DNA of 37,314 nt from Bacteroidales bacterium (GCA_022784645.1 JALFZG010000018.1:1-37314), one strand, 5' to 3'; counted from the first letter of the stretch, positions 14,874-24,414 are shown. Notes: a model not told the origin generated them from the sequence alone. Numbers and translations are program-made.

Positions 14874-17597
14874 ATGGAACAAAAGAAAAGAGTTTACCTT
14901 TTTGGTAACGGCCAAGCAGAGGGCAATGCGTCGATGCGTGCCGAACTTGGTGGCAAAGGTGCAAACCTCGCCGAGATGAACCATATCGGCGTACCTGTAC
15001 CTCCCGGTTTCACCATCACGACCGACGTTTGCAACGAGTATTACGAAGTAGGTCAGGAGAAAATTGTAGAACTGCTCCGCGACGATGTACTCGCAGCCGT
15101 AAAGCACACCGAGGATTTGATGAACTGCAAGTTCGGCGATCCGAAGAACCCGCTCCTCGTATCCGTACGTTCGGGTGCCCGTGCTTCTATGCCTGGTATG
15201 ATGGATACCATTCTCAACCTCGGTCTGAACGACGAAGTAGCTGAGGGTATGGTAGCTAAAACCGGCAACCCGCATTTCGTATATGACTCGTATCGCCGCT
15301 TCGTACAGATGTACGGTGACGTTGTACTCGGCATGAAGCCAGTAAATAAAACCGATATCGACCCGTTTGAGGCTATCATCGAGGAGGTAAAGGAGATTCG
15401 TGGCGTGAAGCTCGATAAGGACTTGAACGTTGACGAGCTGAAGTTGCTCGTAGCTCGTTTCAAGACTGCTATTCAGGAGCAGACTGGTCACGCTTTCCCG
15501 ACCGATCCGCAAGAGCAGCTCTGGGGCGCTATCTGCGCTGTATTCCGCAGCTGGATGAACGAGCGCGCTATCCTCTATCGTAAGATGGAAGGTATTCCTG
15601 ACGAATGGGGTACTGCCGTTTCTGTTATGGCCATGGTATTCGGTAACATGGGCGAAACTTCTGCTACTGGCGTTTGCTTCTCTCGCGATGCCGGTACGGG
15701 TGAGAACCTCTTCAATGGCGAGTATCTTATCAACGCTCAGGGTGAGGACGTAGTAGCTGGTATTCGTACACCTCAGCAGATCACCAAGATCGGCTCACAG
15801 CGTTGGGCAGAGCGTGCTGGTATCTCAGAGGAGGAGCGCGTTGCCAAATATCCTTCTATGGAAGAGGCTATGCCGGAGCTCTACAAGGAGCTCGATGCTC
15901 TCCAGAACAAGCTCGAGAACCACTACCACGACATGCAGGATATGGAGTTCACCGTACAGGAAGGTAAGCTCTGGTTCCTCCAGACGCGTAATGGTAAGCG
16001 TACCGGTACGGCTATGGTAAAGATTGCTATGGATCTTGTTCGCGAAGGCCTTATCGACGAGAAGACCGCTATTCTTCGCTGCGAGCCGCAGAAACTCGAT
16101 GAGTTGCTTCACCCCGTATTTGACAAGGAAGCACTCAAGAAAGCTAAGGTTATTACCCAAGGTCTCCCCGCTTCGCCGGGTGCTGCCTGCGGTCAGATCG
16201 TTTTCCACGCTGACGACGCTCAGGAATGGCACGAGAACGGCCATAAGGTAATCATGGTTCGCATTGAGACTTCGCCTGAAGACTTGGCTGGTATGTCGGC
16301 TGCTGAAGGTATTCTTACTGCTCGTGGTGGTATGACTTCTCACGCTGCTGTAGTAGCTCGCGGTATGGGTAAGTGCTGCGTTTCTGGTGCTGGCGCTATC
16401 AACGTTAATTACAAAGAGAAAACAGTAGAGATCGAGGGCGTTGTTTATCACGAAGGTGATTTCATTTCGCTCAATGGTTCTACCGGTCAGGTTTATGCAG
16501 GTGAGATTGACACCAAGGCTGCTGAACTCTCTGGCGACTTTAAGGCCCTCATGGACCTCTGCGACAAATACACCAAGATGCAAGTTCGCACCAATGCTGA
16601 CACCCCACACGACGCACAGGTTGCTCGCAACTTCGGCGCTAAAGGTATCGGTTTGACTCGTACAGAGCACATGTTCTTCGACGATAAGAAGATTATTGCT
16701 ATGCGCGAAATGATCCTAGCAACCACCTCTGAGGGTCGTGAGAAAGCATTGGCTAAGCTCCTCCCATATCAGAAGGCAGACTTCAAGGGTATCCTCGAAG
16801 CTATGGATGGTTGCCCAGTCAATATCCGTCTGCTCGATCCTCCTTTGCATGAGTTCGTACCGCATGATCTCGCTGGTCAGCAAACGATGGCTAAGGAGAT
16901 GGGTATCTCTATCGAAGAGATTCAAAAGCGCGTTCTGTCGCTTGCTGAGAACAACCCGATGCTCGGACACCGCGGTTGCCGTCTTGGTATCACCTTCCCC
17001 GAGATTACCGCTATGCAGACGCGTGCTATCCTCTCGGCAGCTTGTGAACTCAAGCTCGAGGGCAAGCACCCGATGCCGGAAATCATGGTGCCGCTGATTG
17101 GTATCCTCTATGAGCTCAAGCAGCAAAAAGCAATTATCCAGAAGGTTGCTCAGGAAGTGTTTGCTGAGTATGGCACGGAGGTTGAGTTTGAAATCGGTAC
17201 GATGATTGAGATTCCGCGTGCAGCTCTTACTGCTGACCGCATTGCTACTGAAGCTCAATACTTCAGCTTCGGTACCAACGACCTCACCCAGATGACCTTC
17301 GGTTATTCGCGCGACGATATCGCCAGCTTCTTGCCCGCTTACTTGGAGAAGAAGATCCTCAAGGTGGATCCATTCCAGGTACTCGACCAGAATGGTGTAG
17401 GTACGCTCATTCAGATGGCTGTAGAAAAGGGGCGCTCGGTTCGTCCGGGATTGCGTTGCGGTATCTGCGGCGAACATGGTGGCGAACCTTCGTCGGTTAA
17501 GTTCTGCGCTAAGGTAGGTATGAACTATGCTTCTTGCTCTCCATTCCGCGTTCCTATCGCACGTCTGGCCGCTGCTCAGGCTGCTGTTGAAGAATAA
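14874..17597 (+). CDS. ppdK: Pyruvate, phosphate dikinase
   Basis: This 907-residue cytosolic enzyme interconverts pyruvate + ATP + Pi and PEP + AMP + PPi, linking glycolysis and gluconeogenesis in anaerobes. The nucleotide-binding domain begins with 'LGGKGANLAEM' and 'GVPVPPGFTI'. The swivelling phospho-histidine domain has GGMTSHAAVVARGMGKCC with His at about residue 490. The C-terminal PEP/pyruvate barrel ends with GICGEHGGEP, catalytic Cys at about residue 865. The ATG at 14874 (MEQKKRVYLFG) gives the length usual for Bacteroidetes. Codon choice is strongly biased to GGT, GCT and CGT, as in highly expressed genes. Confidence 0.97.
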   Translation: MEQKKRVYLFGNGQAEGNASMRAELGGKGANLAEMNHIGVPVPPGFTITTDVCNEYYEVGQEKIVELLRDDVLAAVKHTEDLMNCKFGDPKNPLLVSVRSGARASMPGMMDTILNLGLNDEVAEGMVAKTGNPHFVYDSYRRFVQMYGDVVLGMKPVNKTDIDPFEAIIEEVKEIRGVKLDKDLNVDELKLLVARFKTAIQEQTGHAFPTDPQEQLWGAICAVFRSWMNERAILYRKMEGIPDEWGTAVSVMAMVFGNMGETSATGVCFSRDAGTGENLFNGEYLINAQGEDVVAGIRTPQQITKIGSQRWAERAGISEEERVAKYPSMEEAMPELYKELDALQNKLENHYHDMQDMEFTVQEGKLWFLQTRNGKRTGTAMVKIAMDLVREGLIDEKTAILRCEPQKLDELLHPVFDKEALKKAKVITQGLPASPGAACGQIVFHADDAQEWHENGHKVIMVRIETSPEDLAGMSAAEGILTARGGMTSHAAVVARGMGKCCVSGAGAINVNYKEKTVEIEGVVYHEGDFISLNGSTGQVYAGEIDTKAAELSGDFKALMDLCDKYTKMQVRTNADTPHDAQVARNFGAKGIGLTRTEHMFFDDKKIIAMREMILATTSEGREKALAKLLPYQKADFKGILEAMDGCPVNIRLLDPPLHEFVPHDLAGQQTMAKEMGISIEEIQKRVLSLAENNPMLGHRGCRLGITFPEITAMQTRAILSAACELKLEGKHPMPEIMVPLIGILYELKQQKAIIQKVAQEVFAEYGTEVEFEIGTMIEIPRAALTADRIATEAQYFSFGTNDLTQMTFGYSRDDIASFLPAYLEKKILKVDPFQVLDQNGVGTLIQMAVEKGRSVRPGLRCGICGEHGGEPSSVKFCAKVGMNYASCSPFRVPIARLAAAQAAVEE

Positions 17598-17611
17598 TAA
17601 TCCATTACACA

Positions 17612-17637
17612 TGCTGCCCGCGGCAATGGCTGCGGGC
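17612..17637 (+). terminator. Hairpin terminator of ppdK
   Basis: A perfect 8-bp GC-rich stem, CTGCCCGC / GCGGGCAG, encloses a 10-nt loop 15 nt after the stop. The following tract (TATTCTTT) is only moderately T-rich. Confidence 0.6.
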
Positions 17638-17696
17638 AGTATTCTTTAAATGCACTTTCGAATATGCTACCCCTGAATGGGATTGCAAATTATTTA

Positions 17697-17710
17697 CCTA
17701 CGTAAGTAGG
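17697..17710. promoter_or_regulatory. Perfect palindrome upstream of tilS
   Basis: CCTACGTAAGTAGG has five-bp arms around GTAA. The inner word TACGTAAGTAG recurs in reverse orientation at 19799-19809, just upstream of the DUF4831 gene. It may be an operator or chance; no function is known. Confidence 0.3.
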
Positions 17711-17746
17711 ATGACAATTTATTGAACCCACTTTTACGCAGATTTT

Positions 17747-18973
17747 ATGCTGCAACGATTTAAGCAATATATTCATTCGCATCGGCTTCTTGATGATTCC
17801 GATAACGTATTGGTTGGAGTAAGCGGCGGAGCTGATTCCGTTGCCCTCCTATATTTATTGCGCGCGTGCGGGTACGCATGTGAAGCCGCTCATTGTAATT
17901 TCCATTTGAGAGGCGATGAATCGATGCGGGATCAACATTTTGTGGAAGAGTTGTGTGCGAAATGGCGCATTCCTCTGCATATTACCGATTTCGCCACTAT
18001 TGACTACGCCAAAACAAATGGTATTTCCATCGAGATGGCGGCTCGCGAACTGCGATATGAATGGTTCGAGCATTTGCGCCAAAATCTTGATTGCAAAGCT
18101 ATTGCGGTAGCACATCATCAGAATGATCAAGCTGAGACGCTGCTCTTGAATCTGCAACGCGGTACGGGAATCAGAGGGTTGGGCGGAATGAAACCCAAGA
18201 ACGGGTATATCATTCGGCCGATGCTCTGCTTTACTCGAAACGAGATTGAGCAACTCTGTCAGACGCACGCACTGGATTATGTGACCGACAGCACAAACGC
18301 AGATACGGCATTCAAACGTAATGCCATTCGAGCTATTTTGCAGCAAGCCAGCGATACTGATATTCACCATTACGCAGAAGCAGCCCAGCGGATGCAAGCC
18401 TATCAGCAATTGGTGGAAGCACTCCTGTTCGGTACGGAAATATGCGACGAAGGGCAGCTGGCACTCATTTACGAGCTGCTTGCTCCATACGGATTCAACG
18501 CTACGCAAATATCCGATATATTGGCAGCTCTCCCATCCTCCGGAAAGCGTTTTGAAGCCCCTTCGTTTACAGCTACCATTGACCACGGACAACTCACTAT
18601 CCGAAGCCGTAAACAGCAAGAAGAGCAACTCCCTACCCTGCTACGGGCTATTCGGCCGAGAATGTCAAAAGAGCATTTTCCCCAAGCAACCGATGATTGG
18701 GCTCTCGTGGATGCCGACAAGTTGACCGAGCCTCTTTCGTTGCGCCATTGGAAAGCAGGCGATACGTTTTATCCCATCACAAGCGGACATCGAATGCGCA
18801 AGAAACTGCAAGATTTCTTTTGCGACTTGAAGCTCTCATTAGCAGAGAAAGATGCAGTGTGGCTGCTTTGTTCGGGCGAAGACATTGTATGGGTAATCGG
18901 GTATCGGCTTGACGATCGTTACAAGGTAACTTCCGATACCAAACGAATTGCAGAACTGCAAATCGAAGCATAA
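17747..18973 (+). CDS. tilS: tRNA(Ile)-lysidine synthetase
   Basis: This 408-residue enzyme adds lysine to C34 of the CAU-anticodon tRNA-Ile, switching it to read AUA codons. The PP-loop ATP pyrophosphatase motif SGGADS is at residues 26-31. 'CNFHLRGDESMRDQHFV', 'EMAARELRYEWF' and 'AHHQNDQAETLLLNL' follow in order as in TilS. The C-terminal part (about 300-408, 'RHWKAGDTFYPI...GHRMRKKLQDFF') matches the TilS C-terminal tRNA-binding domain. The ATG at 17747 begins at a normal distance from the PP-loop. No clear TAnnTTTG promoter is visible; a perfect 14-bp palindrome lies about 37 bp upstream. Confidence 0.95.
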   Translation: MLQRFKQYIHSHRLLDDSDNVLVGVSGGADSVALLYLLRACGYACEAAHCNFHLRGDESMRDQHFVEELCAKWRIPLHITDFATIDYAKTNGISIEMAARELRYEWFEHLRQNLDCKAIAVAHHQNDQAETLLLNLQRGTGIRGLGGMKPKNGYIIRPMLCFTRNEIEQLCQTHALDYVTDSTNADTAFKRNAIRAILQQASDTDIHHYAEAAQRMQAYQQLVEALLFGTEICDEGQLALIYELLAPYGFNATQISDILAALPSSGKRFEAPSFTATIDHGQLTIRSRKQQEEQLPTLLRAIRPRMSKEHFPQATDDWALVDADKLTEPLSLRHWKAGDTFYPITSGHRMRKKLQDFFCDLKLSLAEKDAVWLLCSGEDIVWVIGYRLDDRYKVTSDTKRIAELQIEA

Positions 18974-18999
18974 AGACGACCAAAAGTCGTCTTTTTTTC
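18973..18999 (+). terminator. Rho-independent terminator of tilS
   Basis: AAGACGAC (18973-18980) and GTCGTCTT (18986-18993) form a stem with a 5-nt loop followed by a T-run. The stem begins on the last base of the tilS stop codon. Confidence 0.85.
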
Positions 19000-19006
19000 G
19001 TTATCT

Positions 19007-19038
19007 CTTGCACATATGAAAAAAAATGATTAACTTTG
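19007..19038 (+). promoter_or_regulatory. Promoter of aroE
   Basis: CTTG at 19007-19010, a 20-nt spacer and TAACTTTG at 19031-19038. The ATG follows 20 nt later. Confidence 0.7.
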
Positions 19039-19050
19039 CATCGCAAAGTT
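19032..19050. promoter_or_regulatory. Inverted repeat overlapping the aroE -7 box and start site
   Basis: AACTTTGC-ATC-GCAAAGTT is a perfect 8-bp inverted repeat with a 3-nt centre. It covers the -7 box and predicted transcription start, where a repressor would block initiation. It could also act as a short 5' hairpin in the leader. A regulatory role is inference only. Confidence 0.35.
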
Positions 19051-19058
19051 GAAACAAC

Positions 19059-19784
19059 ATGAAACACTTCGGAATCATAGGCTATCCGCTCCATCACTCT
19101 TTTTCAGCGCAACTCTTTCAGCAGAAGTTCGCGCTGGAACATATTGATGCCGAATACAGCTTGTATCCGATTGAGTGTATTGAGCAGTTTCCTGAGCTGA
19201 CAGAGCGTATTTCGTTTAGCGGCATGAACGTTACAATGCCCTACAAGCAATCGGTTATCCCTTACTTGGATGTGCTCGATGAGACGGCAAAAGCGGTAGG
19301 AGCTGTCAACGTGATTCAGTTTTCGCAAGGCAGAAAAATCGGTTATAACACCGACGTGATTGGATTTATTGACGCCATCCGCAAGCTCCTCCTTCCCTCG
19401 GATGTTCGTGCGCTCGTACTCGGTACGGGAGGAGCATCAAAGGCGGTAGTATATGGGCTCTCTATATTAGGCGTTGAAGCTACATTGGTTAGCAGAGATG
19501 CAACAAAAGGGATTACCTATCAGGCGCTTACTGACGATATCATGCGACAGCATAGCATCATCGTAAATGCTACTCCACTCGGCATGACACCCCATACCGA
19601 TACGCTTCCGCCTATCCCCTATGAGCAGCTTACGCAAGCGCACCTGCTCTTTGATTTGGTCTATAATCCTGAAGAAACGCATTTCCTCGCAGAAGGCTAT
19701 CAAAGAGGGTGCCGCATTGAAAACGGCATGCAGATGCTTTTCGGACAAGCTCGAGCCGCTTGGGATATTTGGCAAAAAGAGTAG
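19059..19784 (+). CDS. aroE: Shikimate dehydrogenase
   Basis: This 241-residue cytosolic enzyme reduces 3-dehydroshikimate to shikimate with NADPH in aromatic amino-acid synthesis. The substrate site shows 'GYPLHHSFS' (8-16) and 'GMNVTMPYK' with catalytic Lys63. The catalytic Asp is D99 in GYNTDVIG. The NADP loop GTGGASKA is at 122-129, followed by 'NATPLGMTP', and the end has 'DLVYNPEET...FLAEGYQRGCRIENGMQML'. The protein is shorter than E. coli AroE (272) but of normal length for Bacteroidetes. It may read through into the DUF4831 operon 62 bp downstream, since no terminator is seen between them. Confidence 0.95.
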   Translation: MKHFGIIGYPLHHSFSAQLFQQKFALEHIDAEYSLYPIECIEQFPELTERISFSGMNVTMPYKQSVIPYLDVLDETAKAVGAVNVIQFSQGRKIGYNTDVIGFIDAIRKLLLPSDVRALVLGTGGASKAVVYGLSILGVEATLVSRDATKGITYQALTDDIMRQHSIIVNATPLGMTPHTDTLPPIPYEQLTQAHLLFDLVYNPEETHFLAEGYQRGCRIENGMQMLFGQARAAWDIWQKE

Positions 19785-19846
19785 CGAGTTGATTCGTTCT
19801 ACTTACGTAAAAAAAATAGTATTCAAAAAAGTAAATCCTTATTATT

Positions 19847-20881
19847 ATGAAGAATATAGCATTGACTCTGCTGGTTGCAGCACTTGTAATGATGGCCCTT
19901 CCCGCTCGCGCACAAGTGGCCGAAAATGAATCTGGTATCGTTTATTTCATGCCCTACACGGAAATTTGCATCGATGTGGAATATGAGGAGATTACTCTGA
20001 CTAAGGGACCTTTTTATCAGTATTCGGAGCGCTATTTGGCTACCAAAAATATCATTACTGAAAATGGTGTAAAATATCAGATTCGCTCTATCAACCTGCG
20101 TACGAAAACGTCGGCTGATCGCAGCCGCAGTTATGTGTTTGATCCGGGAAAGAAGCAAGTATCGCTTACCCGCGAGGGATTGCTTTTGGCCATTGGTGAC
20201 GAATTGCCCCAAGCGGAAAGAACGACCGGAAAGAAGAAAGAAAATGCATCTGAGATAACAAGCAAAAAGTCTGAAATTGAGAATCCGTTCGCAGGACTGC
20301 TGGAAGAGCAACTGCTGGCTTCAAGCATCAGCAAAATGGCAGAAGGAGTAGCCAAACAGATTTATCAGATTCGCGAAGCGCGTATCAATTGGTTGACTGG
20401 CGAAGTAGATCACATGCCTGCCGATGGGAAGTCACTTGAGATGATTTTGAAGCAGCTTGATCGGCAAGAAAAGCAATTATCATCGCTTTTCCTCGGCAAA
20501 GAAACGCGCAAAACCCTCCATAAGACCATCAGCATTGATCCAAAAGAGATGACAGATGAAGTGGTATTCCGCTTTTCGGAGAGCCAAGGTATTGTGGAAG
20601 CAGATGACCTCAGCGGAGAACCGTATTACATGACTTCCGTTGTGACCAAATCTGCTTACAATGCAGAGAAAAACAAGAAAAAATCGACGGAATCACCCAT
20701 TTTTTACAATCTTCCCGGTTCGATATCCCTCATCCTTACGGATGGAAAGCGTTGCCTTATGGAAAAAGCGTTTGCTGTAGGTCAATTCGGCATTAGTGTA
20801 GCCCTTCCTTCTGCAACATTCAAAGAGGCTGAAACTATCCTGTTCTGCCCAAAATCTGGCGCACTCCTAAGCATAGAATAA
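19847..20881 (+). CDS. Secreted DUF4831-family protein, function unknown
   Basis: This 344-residue protein has a cleavable signal peptide (1-22, ends PARAQ) and no other membrane segment, so it is periplasmic or outer-membrane associated. The N-terminal part ('IVYFMPYTEICIDVEYEEITLTKGPFYQYSERYL') matches what I recall of DUF4831 of Bacteroidales. Residues about 115-140 form a Lys/Glu/Ser-rich hydrophilic linker. It is first in a tight operon (6-bp gap to the next gene) with a PorD-like protein and recN, suggesting a link to envelope or secretion functions. Family assignment is from memory of the motif pattern; no enzymatic residues are recognisable. Confidence 0.6.
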   Translation: MKNIALTLLVAALVMMALPARAQVAENESGIVYFMPYTEICIDVEYEEITLTKGPFYQYSERYLATKNIITENGVKYQIRSINLRTKTSADRSRSYVFDPGKKQVSLTREGLLLAIGDELPQAERTTGKKKENASEITSKKSEIENPFAGLLEEQLLASSISKMAEGVAKQIYQIREARINWLTGEVDHMPADGKSLEMILKQLDRQEKQLSSLFLGKETRKTLHKTISIDPKEMTDEVVFRFSESQGIVEADDLSGEPYYMTSVVTKSAYNAEKNKKKSTESPIFYNLPGSISLILTDGKRCLMEKAFAVGQFGISVALPSATFKEAETILFCPKSGALLSIE

Positions 20882-20887
20882 ATCATT

Positions 20888-21796
20888 ATGCATAAAAAAC
20901 TGATTCTTATTATACCCCTCTTGCTCTGCTGTATTGCTATCCATGCTCAAGAGCTACGATGCATTGTGAGTATCAATCGCGACCAAGTACCGTCTGCCAA
21001 TCAGCAGACGTTTCAATCATTGGAACAGGCAATCACAGAGCTGATGAACACCACCAAATGGACCAGTCTCACGTTTGCCGAACATGAGCGTATTGACTGC
21101 CAACTGATGATTGTATGCAAGTCGGTTTCAGAAACGGGACTCTACACTTGTGAGGCGACTATTCAAGCATCTCGACCGGTGTATAACACTACCTATACAT
21201 CCCCTCTGCTGAATCTGAAAGACAAAAATTTCAGTTTCACCTGGAACATGGAGCCGCTTAACGTACAGTTGACGACGTTTGAAGCTAACCTACCCTCCAT
21301 GCTCGCGTATTATGCTTATCTGATTCTCGGATATGATGCTGATTCGTATCAGCGAATGGGCGGAACACCTTATTTCCAGCAATGCGAAAATATCATCACG
21401 CTTTGTCAAACGGCTTCTATGGAGAGCGTTGAGCAGGTAGGCTGGCAAGCATTTGAGCGCAATGCCAACCGCTATTCGCTCTGCAACAATCTGCTAGATG
21501 AAGCATTCGCTCCCATTCGTCAATACTACTACGAATACCATCGCCTTGGACTCGACGAAATGGCGAACAATGTTAGTAACGGACGAGCGCGCATTGCCAA
21601 CGGAATGAAAGCGCTAAAAGATTCTGGAAAAGCCCGTATGAAAAACGATATCTTGACTGTTTTTCTTGATTCCAAATCCGATGAACTAATTCTTATTTTC
21701 CAAGGCGGAACAGATCAGGAGAAAGACTACGTTTTTAATCTTCTTATGGAATTAGACCCTACCCGATCTGACAATTACGAACGCATCAAACAATAA
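20888..21796 (+). CDS. Secreted DUF4835 (PorD-like) protein
   Basis: This 302-residue protein has a signal peptide (1-20, ends AIHAQ) followed by 'ELRCIVSINRDQV', the typical start of DUF4835. It also has 'YYAYLILGYDADSYQRMGGTPYFQQ' in the middle and 'LDPTRSDNYERI' near the end. Database names for this family include PorD, a proposed type IX secretion component, but I cannot verify the role here and see no other T9SS genes in the window. It sits immediately upstream of recN with a 5-bp gap, an arrangement seen in other Bacteroidetes. Confidence 0.7.
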   Translation: MHKKLILIIPLLLCCIAIHAQELRCIVSINRDQVPSANQQTFQSLEQAITELMNTTKWTSLTFAEHERIDCQLMIVCKSVSETGLYTCEATIQASRPVYNTTYTSPLLNLKDKNFSFTWNMEPLNVQLTTFEANLPSMLAYYAYLILGYDADSYQRMGGTPYFQQCENIITLCQTASMESVEQVGWQAFERNANRYSLCNNLLDEAFAPIRQYYYEYHRLGLDEMANNVSNGRARIANGMKALKDSGKARMKNDILTVFLDSKSDELILIFQGGTDQEKDYVFNLLMELDPTRSDNYERIKQ

Positions 21797-21801
21797 GCCG
21801 T

Positions 21802-23475
21802 ATGCTCAAGCATTTATCCATACATCATTATGCCCTCATCTCAGAACTTGAGATTGACTTCTCTGAAGGGTTTAGCGTGATGACGGGCGAAACGGGTGCT
21901 GGAAAGTCCATCATCCTCGGGGCTTTATCGCTCTTAATGGGCAGCAGAGCCGATACCAAATCTATCTCCGAGGGGCAGCAGAAATGCGTGATTGAAGGTG
22001 CTTTCTGCTTAAAAGGATATGGTTTGGAGGCCTTTTTTGAGCAAGAAGGCTTGGATTATTCAGACGAATGCGTTATTCGAAGAGAACTAACCACCACAGG
22101 TAAATCGCGCTCGTTTATCAATGATACTCCCGTTACGCTCCAGCAGTTGAAACCCTTATCAACACGACTGATCGATATCCATTCGCAACACCAAAATCTA
22201 TTGTTATCTGACGAAATGTTCTGCCTTGATATCGTAGATTCACTCGCAGATAACGAACAGCAAAAAGCAGCATATTTGCAGACTTTTAGAGTGTATCAAG
22301 ACAAACATGCAGCCCTTGAAAAGATGAAGCGTGAGGCTTCTCAGATGCAGCAGAATGCGGACTTTATTGCATATCAGTATGAGCAACTTGAAAGCGCCAA
22401 TCTTAGAGAAGAAGAGCTGGAAGAGCTGGAGCAATTGCAGCAGCGACTTGCAAATGCAGAGACCATTCAAGAGGGCTATGCGATGGCTATTCATTACCTG
22501 AGACCGGATGATGCAACCGAGCAACAAGGAGCTATCGACCAAATCCGACAAGCTTATCAATCTTTAAGTCGGATTTCGGAGTTTTTACCAGAAGGCGAAC
22601 AATTGATAGAGCGATTGGAATCGGCAGCCATCGAACTGGAAGATATCGTTGATAGTTGCGAGCATCAGCTCAGTAATACAGATGCCAATCCGCAAAAGCT
22701 TGAAGAAATAGAAACGCGAATTTCTGAATTGCATACGCTGCTGCGAAAATTTGGAAAAGATAACATCCACGAACTCATCCTTCTCCAAGAATCGTATGCT
22801 GAACAGCTTAGCAGAAGCGATTCGTATGATTTTGAGATACAGCAACTAGAAGAGCAAACGAAAGCCGCATTTGCAGCCATGGAAGCAGCAGCAGACAAGC
22901 TTACAGCAAGCCGAAAGAAGGTTGCACCCAAGATGAAGAAATCACTCGAAGACAGATTAAAGAAGTTGGGCGTAACCCATGCTGCTATCGAATTGCAAAT
23001 CAATGCGTTGGAAATATACGAAGAGTATGGTAAAGACAATGCTATTATCCTATTCGCAGCCAATAAAAATCAATCACTCCGCAATGTATCTGAAATTGCA
23101 TCAGGAGGTGAGATGGCGCGCTTGATGCTCTCTATCAAAGCCCTTATTGCTGACACCCAAGGACTACCCACAATCATCTTTGATGAGGTGGATACGGGTG
23201 TGAGTGGTGAGGTAGCCAACGAAATGGGAAGTGTAATGCAAGAAATGGCAACCGGAAGACAGATTATTTCGATTACGCACTTACCTCAAATAGCGGTCAA
23301 AGGAAACAGACATTATAAAGTATACAAACAAGATACCGAACTCCGTACGGAAACGCATATTCGTTGTCTTTCCAGTGAAGAACGCGTACAAGAAATCGCC
23401 ATGCTTCTATCCGGAGCAGCCATCACACCAGAAGCGATTTCAGCTGCTAAAGCATTACTACATTCCGAATCATGA
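21802..23475 (+). CDS. recN: DNA repair protein RecN
   Basis: This 557-residue SMC-like ATPase acts in recombinational repair of double-strand breaks. Walker A GETGAGKS lies at 29-36. A long Gln/Glu-rich coiled coil spans about 150-380 with the hinge-like break typical of RecN. The ABC signature 'EIASGGEMARLMLSIK' starts near residue 431, and Walker B 'PTIIFDEVDTGVSGEVA' plus 'SITHLPQIA' close the head domain. Length is normal for the family. The stop overlaps the start of the AraC-type gene by 4 bp (ATGA). Confidence 0.96.
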   Translation: MLKHLSIHHYALISELEIDFSEGFSVMTGETGAGKSIILGALSLLMGSRADTKSISEGQQKCVIEGAFCLKGYGLEAFFEQEGLDYSDECVIRRELTTTGKSRSFINDTPVTLQQLKPLSTRLIDIHSQHQNLLLSDEMFCLDIVDSLADNEQQKAAYLQTFRVYQDKHAALEKMKREASQMQQNADFIAYQYEQLESANLREEELEELEQLQQRLANAETIQEGYAMAIHYLRPDDATEQQGAIDQIRQAYQSLSRISEFLPEGEQLIERLESAAIELEDIVDSCEHQLSNTDANPQKLEEIETRISELHTLLRKFGKDNIHELILLQESYAEQLSRSDSYDFEIQQLEEQTKAAFAAMEAAADKLTASRKKVAPKMKKSLEDRLKKLGVTHAAIELQINALEIYEEYGKDNAIILFAANKNQSLRNVSEIASGGEMARLMLSIKALIADTQGLPTIIFDEVDTGVSGEVANEMGSVMQEMATGRQIISITHLPQIAVKGNRHYKVYKQDTELRTETHIRCLSSEERVQEIAMLLSGAAITPEAISAAKALLHSES

Positions 23476-24335
23476 CTGTTCAATTATATTCCCCATCTGA
23501 AGCACTCAAGCCTTACGTTCAACGATTTCTATGCATCCGAGCAGACGGCAGCACCGACACCATGAAACCGCCTGCTGACGATATACATTTTCGTGAAGGA
23601 CATCATATACAGCAACTCTTCCCATGCTGGGGCATACTCTCTTTTGTATGCAACTCACGCGCACGCGTACAAAATAAGGAAATTGACCATGATTGCTTTT
23701 TGGTAGGTACCATCACACAATCCATCGAAGTAGAGACACTTAGCGGTTGGTTTGAAGCACTTATTGTGGAATTTCGTCCGGGAGGCATACGCGCTTTTGC
23801 GGATGTTGATATGATGCAGATTCACGAAACCGTTTTCGGCAGCAACGATGTACACGTAGTGGATTTGCACCCTATCAATGACCAAGTTCAGGCCATAGGG
23901 GCTACAGAAGAGGCTTGTAAACTGGTTGACAATTGGCTTTGCAGTTTGATTAATATTACAGATCCCATCCGCATGAAGGGCATTATTCAAACTACAGCAG
24001 CTGCTGAAGAACGCCATTGCAAAATTTTGGTAGGCGAGATGAGCGCTATCGCATGCTTGAGCGAGAGGCAGTTTAGCCGATCGTTTCGATCGTATGTAGG
24101 ACTTACCCCTAAAGAGTTTCTACGGATGCTCCGATGGCAAATGACCATCCGACATATGCAGCAGATTGCACGCAATAACCAAATGATTGATTATCAAGAA
24201 ATTGCACTACACATGGGTTATTATGACCTGAGCCATATGGCCATGGATTTTCGAGCTATCGGTTGCACTACGCCTGCTAATTTTAGGCAACTCGGAATAC
24301 CCTTGACCGATGATTTTACGGTGTTCTTCGGTTAA
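23472..24335 (+). CDS. AraC-family transcriptional regulator
   Basis: This 287-residue protein has an N-terminal sensor region (about 1-150, 'PYVQRFLCIR', 'WFEALIVEFRPGGIRAF') resembling the DUF6597-type domain of AraC regulators. The C-terminal double helix-turn-helix has 'CLSERQFSRSFRSYVGLTPKEFLRMLRWQ' (first HTH) and 'QEIALHMGYYDLSHMAMDFRAIGCTTPANFR' (second HTH). It is translationally coupled to recN through an ATGA overlap. The next gene downstream, after a terminator, is a TonB-type receptor that could be its target. Effector unknown. Confidence 0.85.
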   Translation: MTVQLYSPSEALKPYVQRFLCIRADGSTDTMKPPADDIHFREGHHIQQLFPCWGILSFVCNSRARVQNKEIDHDCFLVGTITQSIEVETLSGWFEALIVEFRPGGIRAFADVDMMQIHETVFGSNDVHVVDLHPINDQVQAIGATEEACKLVDNWLCSLINITDPIRMKGIIQTTAAAEERHCKILVGEMSAIACLSERQFSRSFRSYVGLTPKEFLRMLRWQMTIRHMQQIARNNQMIDYQEIALHMGYYDLSHMAMDFRAIGCTTPANFRQLGIPLTDDFTVFFG

Positions 24336-24374
24336 GTAAAATGAGAGATATTTGCAAAAAAAATTACAATTTAT

Positions 24375-24414
24375 ACGGATTTCCTGAAAAAAATCAGAAA
24401 ATCCGTAGTTTTTT
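24375..24414 (+). terminator. Rho-independent terminator of the recN-AraC operon
   Basis: A 13-bp stem (ACGGATTTCCTGA, 24375-24387, with TCAGAAAATCCGT, 24394-24406, one G-U type mismatch) is followed by T8. Confidence 0.85.
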
